From DATILL01 sp035476575 (lineage in GTDB: Bacteria > Actinomycetota > Actinomycetes > Mycobacteriales > JACQDL01): 49,689 bases of DNA. Below the pieces are notes generated by a model, which had not been told where the DNA came from, searched no databases, and worked only from the letters and a program-made list of their open reading frames with translations. The DNA lies in assembly GCA_035476575.1 (NCBI GenBank), contig DATILL010000143.1, positions 1 through 49,689 of the forward strand, in the 5' to 3' direction. Shown here in pieces: positions 22,822-32,453 of this stretch. Both the position numbers and the translations under genes were made by a program. The first letter of the stretch is position 1. Every line of letters starts with the position of its first letter.

Positions 22822-24378
22822 ATGGCTCGCATGGCAAAGACCCGGCGTACGAAGCGGAACAGTGGCGCGGCGCTCACCGTCATCGACGCCGGCACCCGGC
22901 CCGGGGCTGGCGAGCTGGCCGAGCTGCGGGAGATGTTGACCATCGCGGGTGCACCCGCTGAGGTGCTGACGATGCTGGCGAGCGTGGAGAGCGTCGACGA
23001 GGTCGTCCCCCGGCTGGTGGAGGCGGGGGTGTTGCCGTCGCCGGAGGAGTCGCTGGCCGACCTGCTCGAGGGGTTCCGGCCACTGCTCGACCGGAGCTGC
23101 GACCAGTTGACCGCGGAGCTGTCCGGGTCCGAGTTCCTCGGCCTCATGCGGCAGGCCGCGCCGGACGTGGCGGAGCTGCCCGCGATACTCACCGGCCTGG
23201 TCGAGCAGGCCGAAGATGTGGGCGGCCCCGTGGCGCTGGCCATGCTGCGGGTGCTCGCCGTCCTCGCCCCCGGCGACGTACGGGGGATGGCGGCCGACGC
23301 CGCCGACCGGCTGGTCGCGGCCGGTGGCCTGACCGACCGGCCGTGGGTGCGCGGGCTCGGCACGCCAGGGGTCGGCCCGTGTTTCGGCTATACCGATGAC
23401 ATCGGGGCGCAGGAGGTGCTCGTGGTCACGTTCAGCTACGGCCGCGAGTCGCATGGGCTCGCCGTGCTGATCGACCACGGGCTAGGTGGCGGGGTGAAGG
23501 ACTGCTACCCCGCTGATCGCCCGGACCGGATCCGCGCGGAGTACCGCCAGATCGCCGCGCGGCACGGGCTCGACTTCCGCGACTACGAGCCCGGCGAGGC
23601 CAGGGCGGTCCTCGCGCGGGCGCTGGACCGGCCGCCCTGCCCGGTCGCCCCGGACCAGCTCGAGGACGTCGGCTACTACCTGGACCTGCTGCGGCAGCGG
23701 GTGACCCTGCTGCCCGACGGTTGGCAGGGCACCGCGGGTACGGCGGCCACGCGGGTCGCCTCAGGCAAGGTGACCACCGCGCGGCGCAGCCCGGCACGGG
23801 CCGCGACCAGCCGGACCGTGCACAAGATGAAGATCACGCTGCGTGGTTCCAAGCCGCCGATCTGGCGCCGGCTGGAGGTGCCGTCCGGGATCACCCTGCT
23901 CCAGTTGCACGAGGTCATCCAGGAGGCGTTCGGCTGGGATGGCCACCACATGTGGGTCTTCTCCACGCCGACCGGTGAGTTCGGCGTGACCGACCGTGAG
24001 CTCGGCCATCGCAGCGCCGCCGCGACGAAGCTGGACGACGTCGCGTCGCGGGCCGGTGACCGGATCCGCTACACCTATGACTTCGGGGACGACTGGGAGC
24101 ACGACATCACCGTCGAAGCTGTGCTGTCCGCCGAGCCCGGCCTGGCCTACCCGCGCTGCACCGGCGGCCGGCGGGCCTGCCCACCGGAGGACTGCGGCGG
24201 GATCTGGGGATACGCGCATCTGCTGGAGATCCTCGCCGATCCCTCTCATGAGGAGCACGCGGAGCAGCTCGAGTGGCTTGGCCTGGAGTCGGCCGACGAC
24301 TTCGACCCCGCCGACTTCCATGTCGACGATGCCACCAAGGCGCTGTCGGGAATGGCACGGCCGCTGGTCAAGGGCTGA
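22822..24378 (+). CDS. Plasmid pRiA4b ORF-3-like protein
   Basis: The 518-residue protein has an unrecognised helical N-terminal part of about 330 residues and a C-terminal pRiA4b ORF-3 domain: VHKMKITLRGSKPPIWRRLE, TLLQLHEVIQEAFGWDGHHM, RIRYTYDFGDDWEHDITVEA, and a cysteine-containing RCTGGRRACPPEDCGGIWGY. This domain is common in bacteria and plasmids; its biochemical role is unknown. The start may be ATG 22822 or 22831. It is not obviously part of the paa operon (81-base gap, different theme). Confidence 0.75.
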   Translation: MARMAKTRRTKRNSGAALTVIDAGTRPGAGELAELREMLTIAGAPAEVLTMLASVESVDEVVPRLVEAGVLPSPEESLADLLEGFRPLLDRSCDQLTAELSGSEFLGLMRQAAPDVAELPAILTGLVEQAEDVGGPVALAMLRVLAVLAPGDVRGMAADAADRLVAAGGLTDRPWVRGLGTPGVGPCFGYTDDIGAQEVLVVTFSYGRESHGLAVLIDHGLGGGVKDCYPADRPDRIRAEYRQIAARHGLDFRDYEPGEARAVLARALDRPPCPVAPDQLEDVGYYLDLLRQRVTLLPDGWQGTAGTAATRVASGKVTTARRSPARAATSRTVHKMKITLRGSKPPIWRRLEVPSGITLLQLHEVIQEAFGWDGHHMWVFSTPTGEFGVTDRELGHRSAAATKLDDVASRAGDRIRYTYDFGDDWEHDITVEAVLSAEPGLAYPRCTGGRRACPPEDCGGIWGYAHLLEILADPSHEEHAEQLEWLGLESADDFDPADFHVDDATKALSGMARPLVKG

Positions 24379-24408
24379 CCGTCTCCTCGACTGGGCCTCT
24401 ACGGGGAG

Positions 24409-25119
24409 CTACACGGTGATGAGGTAGTCGTAGTTGCCCGCCCCGATGGAACGCTCCAGCGTCCTCATGACGCGGTTCGGGTTGTCGTGGGGGCCCTGGA
24501 TGTATAGCGGCTTTCCGTCTTTCCCGAACGTGATGGCGCTTGGCCCGGTCCACTGGCCGAGGTGGTTCCTGGTCTTGTCGAAGTCCGAGCCGCGGGCGGG
24601 CTCGAAGCCGAGGGTCCGTGCGTACTCGACGGCGCCGAACACGAGGTGCCGCGCCAGCTCCACCGGCACGGCCAGCGGCTGAGCGGGGTACATGCTGAAG
24701 AAGGTTCGGGCGAACTCGGCCAGGCCATGCTGGTCCATGACGCGCGGCCCGATGGTGTTCTTCACGCCGAGGCAGTAGACGTCGACCAGGTAGCCACAGA
24801 CGCGGACCCGGCTGCGTCCGGTGTCGCGGGCCACCACCAAGGCTACGAGGCCCGAGGTGCCGGAGCCAGGATCATCAATGTCGATCCATTCGGGATGGCC
24901 GTCGACGGTGAGGCCGTCGCTCCACCCCGGGCTGACCCAGCAGTCGACCGTGCGCTGCTCCGGGCTGGCCTCGAGGCTGGCCTGGTCTGCCGCGGCGATC
25001 GCCCGGACAATCGGCACCACCGCCGCGGGCTTCATCCCGAGCGCACGAGCGATCTCCTTCGACGAGGAACCCTTCTCGCGCAACGCCCGCACTCGTCTCA
25101 CCAGGTCGTCATGATCCAT
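24409..25119 (-). CDS. Hypothetical protein with N-terminal helix-turn-helix
   Basis: The 236-residue product opens with a small DNA-binding-like region (DDLVRRVRALREKGSSSKEI, ARALGMKPAAVVPIVRAIAA). The main part has VDCWVSPGWSDGLTVDGHPE, LVALVVARDTGRSRVRVCGY, FARTFFSMYPAQPLAVPVEL and a C-terminal PLYIQGPHDNPNRVMRTLER. It appears in many actinomycetes as an uncharacterised protein; I do not know its function. It lies convergent with the pRiA4b-like gene and 34 bases after the dnaE stop on the same strand. Confidence 0.7.
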   Translation of the reverse strand: MDHDDLVRRVRALREKGSSSKEIARALGMKPAAVVPIVRAIAAADQASLEASPEQRTVDCWVSPGWSDGLTVDGHPEWIDIDDPGSGTSGLVALVVARDTGRSRVRVCGYLVDVYCLGVKNTIGPRVMDQHGLAEFARTFFSMYPAQPLAVPVELARHLVFGAVEYARTLGFEPARGSDFDKTRNHLGQWTGPSAITFGKDGKPLYIQGPHDNPNRVMRTLERSIGAGNYDYLITV

Positions 25120-25153
25120 GGCGGCATCCTGCCATCAAACGCGCCACCGGGCC

Positions 25154-28100
25154 TCACTCGATGCCGCCGACGCCGAGCAACGCTTTCAGGTCGCCCATCA
25201 ATGCCACCGAGCGGGTGACCGTGAAGCCGTCCGTCAGCGTGAGAAGCATGGAGCCGCTGTTGCCCTGCAGCTTGATCCGGACCTCGGTCGGGCCGGCGTG
25301 CGACCGCAGGATCTCCTTTAACCGCTCCACCAGCGGTGGAGTCACCCGCGGCGCCGACAGCACCAGCACCAGCGGCCCGCGGTCCTCGGTCGTGTCGGTC
25401 ATGTCGACGACGGTCAGCTCCATCGCGATGAGCTGCGGCGTGGCCTCCCGCTTGTCGACCCGCCCCTTGACGACGACGATGCTGTCCTCGACGAGCTGGA
25501 TGCCGACCACCTCGTAGGTGCTGGGAAAGAACCGTACGTCGATGCTTCCGGCCAGGTCTTCAAGGGACGCGCTGGCCCATGGCTTGCCCTGCTTGGTGAC
25601 TCTGCGCTGTAGGCCAGACAGCACGCCGCCGACCGTCACGACGTCGCCGTCCGCGTAGTCCTCGGAGGCCAACGCCGCGATCGGACCGTCCACCTTGCTC
25701 TGCATGATGTGCTCGAACCCAACGAGTGGGTGGGAGGACACGTAGAGCCCGAGCATCTCCCGTTCGAAGGCGAGCAGCTCGGCCTTGTCCCACTCCTCGG
25801 TTGGCACGGCGATGTCGAAGGTGAGCGCCGCCGCGCCGTCCAGGTCACTCCCGCCGAACAGGTCGAACTGGCCGACCGCCTCGGCCCGCTTGGTGTCCAT
25901 GACCTGGTCGATCGCGAGCTCGTGAACGACGCACAGCCCCTTTCGGGAATGCCTGAGCGAGTCGAACGCGCCGGCCTTGACCAGCGACTCGACCACCTTC
26001 TTGTTGCACACCACGGGCTCGACCTTGCGCAGGAAGTCGGAGAAGTCGACGTACCGCCCCTTCTCCTTGCGGGTACGCACGATCGAGGCCACGACATTGG
26101 CGCCCACGTTACGGATCGCGGACAGCCCGAACCGCACGTCCGCCCCGGTCGGGGTGAAGACGGCGGCGGACTCGTTCACATCCGGCGGAAGCACTGAGAT
26201 GCCCATCCGTCGGCATTCCGCCAGGTAGACGGCCATCTTGTCCTTGTCGTCCCGGACCGAGGTGAGCAGCGCGGCCATGTACTCAGCCGGGTAGTTGGCC
26301 TTGAGGTACGCCGTCCAGTAGGAGACCAGCCCGTAGCCGGCGGTGTGCGACTTGTTGAAGGCGTAGTCGGAGAACGGGACGAGAATGTCCCACAGCGTCT
26401 TGATCGCGCCGTCGGAGTAGCCGTTGGCCCGCATGCCGTCGCAGAACGGCACGAACTCCTTGTCCAGGATCTCCTTTTTCTTCTTGCCCATGGCCCGGCG
26501 CAGCAGGTCCGCCTTGCCCAGCGTGTACCCGGCGACCTTCTGGGCGATGGCCATGACCTGCTCCTGGTAGACGATCAGGCCGTATGTCTCGTCCAGGATC
26601 TCGGCCAGCGCCTCCTCCAGCTCCGAGTGGATCGGCGTTACCGGCTTTCGGCCGGTCTTGCGGTCGGCGTACTCGTTGTGCGAGTTGGCGCCCATCGGGC
26701 CGGGACGGTACAACGCCAGCACGGCCGCAATGTCCTCGAAGTTGTCCGGTGCCATCGAGCGCAGCAACGCCCGCATCGGGCCGCCGTCGAGCTGGAAGAC
26801 CCCCAGGGTGTCGCCGCGGGCCAGCAGCTCGTACGTCGGCTGGTCATCCAGCGGCAGTGTCTCCAGCACCAGCTCGTCGTTGCGGTTGCCGTTGACATTT
26901 GCCAGCGCGTCTTCAATGACGGTGAGGTTTCGCAGGCCAAGGAAGTCCATCTTCAGCAGGCCGACTGACTCGCACGTCGGGAAGTCCCACTGGGTGATGA
27001 CCGCGCCGTCCGAGTCGCGCCGCCAGATGGGTACGACGTCGAGCAGTGGTTCGCTCGACAGGATGACGCCGGCCGCGTGCACCCCGGCCTGGCGGATCAG
27101 CCCCTCCAGGCCGCGGGCGGTGTCGAGCACCTCCTTGACCGCGGTCTCCGCCTCCACCAACTGCCGGATCTCGCCGGCCTCGCGATAGCGGGGATGATCG
27201 GCGTCGAAGATTCCGGACAGCGGAATGTCCTTGCCCATCACGGCGGGCGGCATCGCCTTGGTGATCCGGTCGCCCAGCGCATACGGATGGCCGAGCACCC
27301 GGGTCGAGTCCTTGATCGCCTGTTTGGCCTTGATGGTGCCGTAGGTGACAATCTGCGCGACCTTGTCCTCGCCCCACCGTTCGGTGACGTAGCGGATCAT
27401 GTCGCCGCGCCGACGTTCGTCGAAGTCCAGGTCGATGTCGGGCATGGAGACGCGGTCGGGGTTCAGAAACCGCTCGAACAGCAGCCGGTGCTCCAGTGGG
27501 TCGAGCTCGATGATGCCCAGCGCATAGGCGACCAGGCAGCCGGTCGCCGAGCCACGGCCGGGGCCGACCCGGACGCCGTTCTCCTTGGCCCAGCGCACCA
27601 GGTCGGCGACGACGAGGAAGTACGCCGGGAAGCCCATCTGGATGATGACGTCGAGCTCGTACTCGACCCGCCTGCGCCGTTCCTCGTCAACCCCGGCGGG
27701 GTAGCGGGCGTGCATGCCGACCCATACCTCGCGGCGCAGCCACGACTCCTGGGTCTCCCCGTCCGGCACCGGGAACCGCGGCATCCGGTCGTGGTACGCG
27801 AACACCTCGGCGTAGTCACTGACCCGCTCGGCGATCTGCAACGTCGTGTCGCACGCCCCGGGGAGCTGGTCGTCCCACAGTGACCGCATCTCCACTGCCG
27901 ACTTGATGTAGTAGCCGTCGCCGTCGAACTTGAAACGGCCAGGCTCGTGCAGTGTCTTGCCGGTCTGCACGCAGAGCAGCGCGTCATGCGCCAGCGCGTC
28001 GGGCTTGGCGACGTAATGTGAGTCGTTGGTCACGACGGGGACGAGGTTGAGCTCCTTGCCGAGCCGGACCAGGTCGTCCCGAACACGGCGCTCGATGTCG

Positions 28101-28687
28101 ATGCCGTGCTCCATCAGCTCGAGAAAGAAGTTCTCCGAGCCGAAGATGTCGCGGTACTCGGCGGCCGCCGCGAGGGCCGCGTCATAGTGCCCAAGCCGTA
28201 GCCGGGTCTGCACCTCGCCGGACGGGCAGCCGGTCGTGGCGATGATCCCGGTGCCGTGCGCGGCGAGCAGCTCCTTGTCCATTCTCGGCCACTTGCGGTA
28301 GTAGCCCTCCAGGCTCGCCAACGACGAGAGCCGGAACAGGTTGCGCAGCCCGGTCGCGTCCGCCGCGAGCAGCGTCATATGCGTGTAGGAGCCGCCGGCG
28401 GACACGTCGTCCGCCCGCTGTGCCGGCTCGCCCCACAACAATGGCGACTTGTGGAACCGGCTGCCCGGCGCGACATACGCCTCAATGCCGATGATCGGCT
28501 TGATACCGGTGTTTGTCGCATTCTTGTAGAAGTCGTAGGCGCCGTACACGTTGCCGTGGTCGGTCATCGCGATGGCCGGCATGCTCAGCCGGTCACACTC
28601 AGCGAACATCTGCTTCAGCCGAGCCGCGCCATCGAGCATGGAATACTCCGTGTGAACATGCAAGTGCACAAAGGAGTCACCAGGCAC
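25154..28687 (-). CDS. dnaE: DNA polymerase III alpha subunit
   Basis: The 1177-residue protein is a replicative C-family polymerase. The PHP domain starts SFVHLHVHTEYSMLDGAARL and contains AIAMTDHGNVYG. Polymerase motifs are VRVGPGRGSATGCLVAYALG, the catalytic MPDIDLDFDERRRGDMI and YGLIVYQEQVMAIAQKVAGY with LRRAMGKKKKE. The thumb/fingers region LWDILVPFSDYAFNKSHTAG and a C-terminal OB fold are present. It resembles mycobacterial DnaE1 in length and sequence. GTG 28687 is preferred because GGGAGG lies 8 bases upstream and the conserved N-terminus follows at once. No truncation or frameshift is seen. Confidence 0.96.
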   Translation of the reverse strand: MPGDSFVHLHVHTEYSMLDGAARLKQMFAECDRLSMPAIAMTDHGNVYGAYDFYKNATNTGIKPIIGIEAYVAPGSRFHKSPLLWGEPAQRADDVSAGGSYTHMTLLAADATGLRNLFRLSSLASLEGYYRKWPRMDKELLAAHGTGIIATTGCPSGEVQTRLRLGHYDAALAAAAEYRDIFGSENFFLELMEHGIDIERRVRDDLVRLGKELNLVPVVTNDSHYVAKPDALAHDALLCVQTGKTLHEPGRFKFDGDGYYIKSAVEMRSLWDDQLPGACDTTLQIAERVSDYAEVFAYHDRMPRFPVPDGETQESWLRREVWVGMHARYPAGVDEERRRRVEYELDVIIQMGFPAYFLVVADLVRWAKENGVRVGPGRGSATGCLVAYALGIIELDPLEHRLLFERFLNPDRVSMPDIDLDFDERRRGDMIRYVTERWGEDKVAQIVTYGTIKAKQAIKDSTRVLGHPYALGDRITKAMPPAVMGKDIPLSGIFDADHPRYREAGEIRQLVEAETAVKEVLDTARGLEGLIRQAGVHAAGVILSSEPLLDVVPIWRRDSDGAVITQWDFPTCESVGLLKMDFLGLRNLTVIEDALANVNGNRNDELVLETLPLDDQPTYELLARGDTLGVFQLDGGPMRALLRSMAPDNFEDIAAVLALYRPGPMGANSHNEYADRKTGRKPVTPIHSELEEALAEILDETYGLIVYQEQVMAIAQKVAGYTLGKADLLRRAMGKKKKEILDKEFVPFCDGMRANGYSDGAIKTLWDILVPFSDYAFNKSHTAGYGLVSYWTAYLKANYPAEYMAALLTSVRDDKDKMAVYLAECRRMGISVLPPDVNESAAVFTPTGADVRFGLSAIRNVGANVVASIVRTRKEKGRYVDFSDFLRKVEPVVCNKKVVESLVKAGAFDSLRHSRKGLCVVHELAIDQVMDTKRAEAVGQFDLFGGSDLDGAAALTFDIAVPTEEWDKAELLAFEREMLGLYVSSHPLVGFEHIMQSKVDGPIAALASEDYADGDVVTVGGVLSGLQRRVTKQGKPWASASLEDLAGSIDVRFFPSTYEVVGIQLVEDSIVVVKGRVDKREATPQLIAMELTVVDMTDTTEDRGPLVLVLSAPRVTPPLVERLKEILRSHAGPTEVRIKLQGNSGSMLLTLTDGFTVTRSVALMGDLKALLGVGGIE

Positions 28688-29073
28688 GATCACGACCTCC
28701 CAGGTACTCGTCACAAACCGTGCGGCGGATATCGCCGATCGCGAGCCGTGGCCAGCATAGTGGTCCGGGCGGGCCCGTCTCGGGACCGTCCGCCGCCCAG
28801 CACTCCGCGTGTCCCGACGCTAGCCCGCACCTCTGACAAGACCCCCCTCCGGCTCGGCGCGCGCTGGCACGGATCATCGACGCCGGCCCGGCCGGGGCAA
28901 AGCGGGAGCCGGGCAGCCTACGTGGCTCGACCTCGACTGTCGCGCTGAGGATCGAGGGCTCAGGGATCGGGCGGCAACCCCGAAATCACTGATCTCGCGG
29001 TTACGAGACCACGAGATCAGTGATCTTCCGTGCTCCATCACCCGAATGCGTGGCACCAGGCGGCAGCCACGAC
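28688..29073. other. Intergenic region with a long palindrome
   Basis: This 386-base gap separates dnaE (transcribed leftward) from the glucosidase gene on the same strand. It should hold the dnaE promoter, although no strong -35/-10 pair stands out. The only clear structure is the inverted repeat at 28985-29024. No gene is seen. Confidence 0.5.
28985..29024. repeat. 13-bp inverted repeat, possible terminator, ATCACTGATCTCG family
   Basis: ATCACTGATCTCG (28985-28997) and CGAGATCAGTGAT (29012-29024) are perfect inverted copies around a 14-base loop. The site is about 50 bases beyond the glucosidase stop codon, so it could terminate that transcript. No U-run follows. A related sequence lies at about 32570-32590, in another intergenic region. 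Confidence 0.75.
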
Positions 29074-31731
29074 TCAGGTACCGCCGGAGCGGGTCATCAG
29101 CAGGGCGGCGACCAGGGCGGTCCAGCCGGTCTGGTGCGAGGCGCCCAGCCCCTCGCCCGTGTCGCCGTGGAAGTACTCCGAGAACGTCGGATGGTCCGTC
29201 CACAGTGGACCATCGCCGGTGCCGCGCGGGTCGCTCGGCCGCCGTCCGCCCGCCCCCGGCAGGAACAGCGCGACCAGCCGGCGTTCGAGGTCGGCGGCTG
29301 CGTCGGTGAGCGAGACCCGCCGCCCCGAGCCAACCGGCAGCTCCACCGTCCACCCCGGCCCGAAGTATGACCCGTAACACGCCAGCGCGTCGCTGAGCAG
29401 CACGTTCATCGGCATCCACACTGGCCCGCGCCAGTTGGAGTTGCCGCCGAACAGGCCGGTCCCCGACTCGGCCGGCTCGTAGTCGATCTCCAGCGTGCCG
29501 CCGTCGACCTCGATCTTCGCCCCGCCCCGGTACGCCGCCGACAGCGAGCGGATCCCGTACGGCGACAGGAACTCCCCCTCGTCGAACAGCCGCTGGAAGA
29601 CCCGGGCCAGCTTGGGCTCGTCCAGCAGGGTGAGCAGGATGGCGCCGTCCGCCCGCCGGACCATCACCCGGGCCAGCTCCTCGGCCCGGTGCGCGGCCAG
29701 CCAGCCCAGCCGGCTGGCGAAGTCCGGCGCGGCCCGGATCGCGTCCGGCTCCAGCATCGTGCAGGCCAGCAGCGGCACCAGCCCGACCATCGACCGCACC
29801 CGCACCGGCACGGCGCCCTGGTCGCTGACCAGCGAGTCGTAGCAGAAGCCATCCCGCTCGTCCCAGAGCGTCGCGTTCGCCGAGCCGAACGTCTGCGCGG
29901 CCAGCCCGATCGCCACGAAATGCTCCAGGAACTTGGTCGCCACATCGTCGTACGCCGGGTCGTGCCGGGCCAGCTCCAGCGCGATCTGCAGCATCGCCAG
30001 GCAGTACGCCGCCATCCAGCTCGTCGCATCGGACTGTTCGAGCCGCCGCCCGGCCGGCACCGCCGTGGACCGGTCGAAGACCGAGATGTTGTCCATGCCG
30101 AGGAAACCGCCCTCGAACAGGTTCGACCCGTCCGGGTCCTTCCGGTTGACCCACCAGCTGAAGTTGAGCAGCAGCTTGCCGAAGACCCGGGCCAGGAAGA
30201 CGCGGTCCGGCCGGCCGGTGCGGGCCGCGTCGATCCGGTACACCCGCAACGCCGCCCAGGCGTGCACCGGCGGGTTCACGTCGCCGAAGGCCCACTCGTA
30301 CGCCGGGAGCTGACCGTCCGGGTGCATCAGCCACTCCCGGCACAGCAGCACGAGCTGGTCCTTGGCGAACGCCGGGTCGACGTGCGCCAGCGGCAGGGTG
30401 TGGAAGGCCAGGTCCCACGCCGCGAACCACGGGTACTCCCACTCGTCCGGCAGGCTCAGCACGGCGCCGGCGTCGAAGTGTCGCCAGCGGACGTTGCGGC
30501 CGGCCCGGCGGTCGGACGGCGGGGCGGGCTGGCCCGGGTCGCCGGCCAGCCACTGCCGCACGCCGTACCGGTACCGCTTCTTGGTCCACAGCAGGCCGGC
30601 GTACGCCCGGCGGGCGACCTGCCGCTCGGCGGGGGACAGCCCGTCCGGGAGCAGGTCGCGGTAGAGTTCCTCCGCCTCGGCCGCCCGGCAGCGCAGCACC
30701 TCGTCGTACTCCGGCCCGAACGTCGTCCAGCCCGGCCGGGCGGCGGACAGCCGGACCCGCACCCGGACCGTCTCGCCCGGCCCCACGGCGTCGAAGCGGT
30801 ACCAGGCCGCCGCCTTGGTGCCGCGCCCGGTCGGGTCGATGGTGGCCGCGCCGTACAGGACGTGCTCGTTGATGCCGTCCTTGGTGTACGGCGCGGCGTT
30901 GCATTCCGCGCCGAACAGGGCGACCGCGTTGGTGTCGTTGCCGGTGACCAGGATCGGGGGGTCGCCGTCGGCGGCGAGCCAGTACTCGCCCAGCTCAGGG
31001 TGCCGGCAGCGCACTCCGCCGTTCACAGTGGACAGCTCGGGCCGGGCTCGGTCTGGGTGCCAGGACCAGGTGTTGCGGAACCACACCTGTGGCAGCACGT
31101 GTAACGGCGCCGGGCCGGGGCCGTGGTTGGTGGCCTCGATGACCATCTGGATGTCGTCCGGGGCGGCCTTGGCGTAGGTCACCGTCACGTCGAAGAACCT
31201 ATCGCCGGCGAGCACACCGGTGTCGGCCAGCTTGTACTCGCGTTCGTCCCGGCCGCGCCGGGCGTTCTCCCTCCGAAGCTGGTCATAGGGGTACGCCGCC
31301 TGCGGGTACCGGTAGAGCCAGCGCATCCAGGAGTGGGTGGGCGTGCCGTCCAGCACCCACCAGTGCTCCTTGGCATCCTCGCCGTGGTTGCCCTCGGCGT
31401 TCGTCAGCCCGAACAGCCGCTCCTTGAGCACCCGGTCGGCACCGTTCCACAGCGCGACGGCGAGGCAGAGGTGCTGGTTGCGGTCGCAGATCCCGCCGAG
31501 GCCGTCCTCGCCCCAGCGGTAGGCCCGAGCGTGCGCCTGCTCGAACGGAAAGTACCCCCAGGCGTCGCCGTTGGCGCTGTAGTCCTCCCGCACGGTGCCC
31601 CACTGCCGGGCGGAGAGGTACGGACCCCACTGCCGCCACGGCGCGTCGCTGGTCGGGGAGCAGGCCAGCCGCCGCTGCTCCGCTCCGTCCTGCCGTCTGT
31701 CGCTTTTCGGTGCGCCCGTCCCGCTGGTCAC
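29074..31731 (-). CDS. GH63-like glucosidase (MGH1-type large protein)
   Basis: The 885-residue protein has a beta-sandwich-type N-terminal half (QWGTVREDYSANGDAWGYFP, EHWWVLDGTPTHSWMRWLYR) and an (alpha/alpha)6-barrel C-terminal half with WEYPWFAAWDLAFHTLPLAH, GGFLGMDNISVFDRS, GNSNWRGPVWMPMNVLL and TFSEYFHGDTGEG. This matches the bacterial relatives of GH63 mannosylglycerate/alpha-glucoside hydrolases. Conserved Asp and Glu residues in the WDLAFH and HGDTGEG regions are likely acids/bases. There is no signal peptide, so it is probably cytosolic. Start is uncertain: GTG 31731 or TTG 31752. Substrate not determinable. Confidence 0.75.
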   Translation of the reverse strand: MTSGTGAPKSDRRQDGAEQRRLACSPTSDAPWRQWGPYLSARQWGTVREDYSANGDAWGYFPFEQAHARAYRWGEDGLGGICDRNQHLCLAVALWNGADRVLKERLFGLTNAEGNHGEDAKEHWWVLDGTPTHSWMRWLYRYPQAAYPYDQLRRENARRGRDEREYKLADTGVLAGDRFFDVTVTYAKAAPDDIQMVIEATNHGPGPAPLHVLPQVWFRNTWSWHPDRARPELSTVNGGVRCRHPELGEYWLAADGDPPILVTGNDTNAVALFGAECNAAPYTKDGINEHVLYGAATIDPTGRGTKAAAWYRFDAVGPGETVRVRVRLSAARPGWTTFGPEYDEVLRCRAAEAEELYRDLLPDGLSPAERQVARRAYAGLLWTKKRYRYGVRQWLAGDPGQPAPPSDRRAGRNVRWRHFDAGAVLSLPDEWEYPWFAAWDLAFHTLPLAHVDPAFAKDQLVLLCREWLMHPDGQLPAYEWAFGDVNPPVHAWAALRVYRIDAARTGRPDRVFLARVFGKLLLNFSWWVNRKDPDGSNLFEGGFLGMDNISVFDRSTAVPAGRRLEQSDATSWMAAYCLAMLQIALELARHDPAYDDVATKFLEHFVAIGLAAQTFGSANATLWDERDGFCYDSLVSDQGAVPVRVRSMVGLVPLLACTMLEPDAIRAAPDFASRLGWLAAHRAEELARVMVRRADGAILLTLLDEPKLARVFQRLFDEGEFLSPYGIRSLSAAYRGGAKIEVDGGTLEIDYEPAESGTGLFGGNSNWRGPVWMPMNVLLSDALACYGSYFGPGWTVELPVGSGRRVSLTDAAADLERRLVALFLPGAGGRRPSDPRGTGDGPLWTDHPTFSEYFHGDTGEGLGASHQTGWTALVAALLMTRSGGT

Positions 31732-31791
31732 CCCGCGAGCCTGCCACGACAACAGCTCATGCTGGCACCCACGGGCGGGTTGCCGATCGGC

Positions 31792-32223
31792 TCAGTGGCG
31801 GGTGACCGGGTTCAGCCACTCCAGCCCATCGAAACGCGCGAAGTCGGAGTCGACCGAACAAATGCCAACCCCGTGCTCGATGGCGAGCGCTGCTAGCTGG
31901 GCGTCGGTCACCAGATTTCCCCGGAGATCACCCTCGGTCAGCAGTTTGCGGAGAACGTCGGCGTGCCGGGCGGTAGGGACAGGGATCCATGCTGGCTCCG
32001 CGTCGAGCCAGTCGGCGACAAATCCCCAGGCCTCCTTCGGTGTCAGCGGGTCAGTGGAGATCCGCGCGTGTGTGGAGAGGCGAAGGAAAGCCGTCAGGGA
32101 CTGCCACGGCAGGCCGACTCGGCTCGGCCCGTTGAGGGCTGTTTCCAGCCACTCCCGAGCAGGTCGGTGGAACGAGCTACTGGTGTCAACGGCATATATC
32201 AGGACGTTCGCGTCGACGATCAC
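31792..32223 (-). CDS. vapC: PIN-domain toxin (VapC family)
   Basis: The 143-residue protein has the PIN nuclease active-site acids in MIVDANVLIYAVDTSSSFHR, TDAQLAALAIEHGVGICSVD and SDFARFDGLEWLNP. VapC toxins cut tRNA or rRNA. The ATG overlaps the stop of the upstream antitoxin gene by four bases, the usual TA layout. Length is standard for this TA-type VapC. Confidence 0.9.
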   Translation of the reverse strand: MIVDANVLIYAVDTSSSFHRPAREWLETALNGPSRVGLPWQSLTAFLRLSTHARISTDPLTPKEAWGFVADWLDAEPAWIPVPTARHADVLRKLLTEGDLRGNLVTDAQLAALAIEHGVGICSVDSDFARFDGLEWLNPVTRH

Positions 32224-32453
32224 CCGTCCTGCTCCAGGCCGTCCAGGAACTCCAATGCCTCAGCCACATTGGAGACGTCGGCCCGCAGCCCGATCGCCTT
32301 GGTGCGTTGATGGAAGGTCTTGCTCCGCGGGCGCGCGCGCATCCCGGCCCGCGCGAGCTCGTTGACCGCCTCGCCCAGACCGATGTGCCGCTCGCGTCGG
32401 AGCTGCTCGGCGGCGGACGCCACATCGGGGTCCAGTCGTAGAGTCGTACGCAC
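32220..32453 (-). CDS. vapB: VapB-type antitoxin
   Basis: The 77-residue protein begins with a ribbon-helix-helix DNA-binding segment, RTTLRLDPDVASAAEQLRRE, followed by RHIGLGEAVNELARAGMRAR and an acidic C-terminal tail (NVAEALEFLDGLEQDG) that would bind VapC. The start is GTG 32453. A TATGAT -10-like box lies about 40 bases upstream. It precedes and overlaps vapC, so the operon should be autoregulated. Confidence 0.88.
   Translation of the reverse strand: MRTTLRLDPDVASAAEQLRRERHIGLGEAVNELARAGMRARPRSKTFHQRTKAIGLRADVSNVAEALEFLDGLEQDG

Noticed and set aside
28874..30904. Minus-strand open frame overlapping the glucosidase gene in another frame
   Set aside because: Low-complexity, Arg/Gly-rich translation; the overlapping frame has clear GH63-like sequence.
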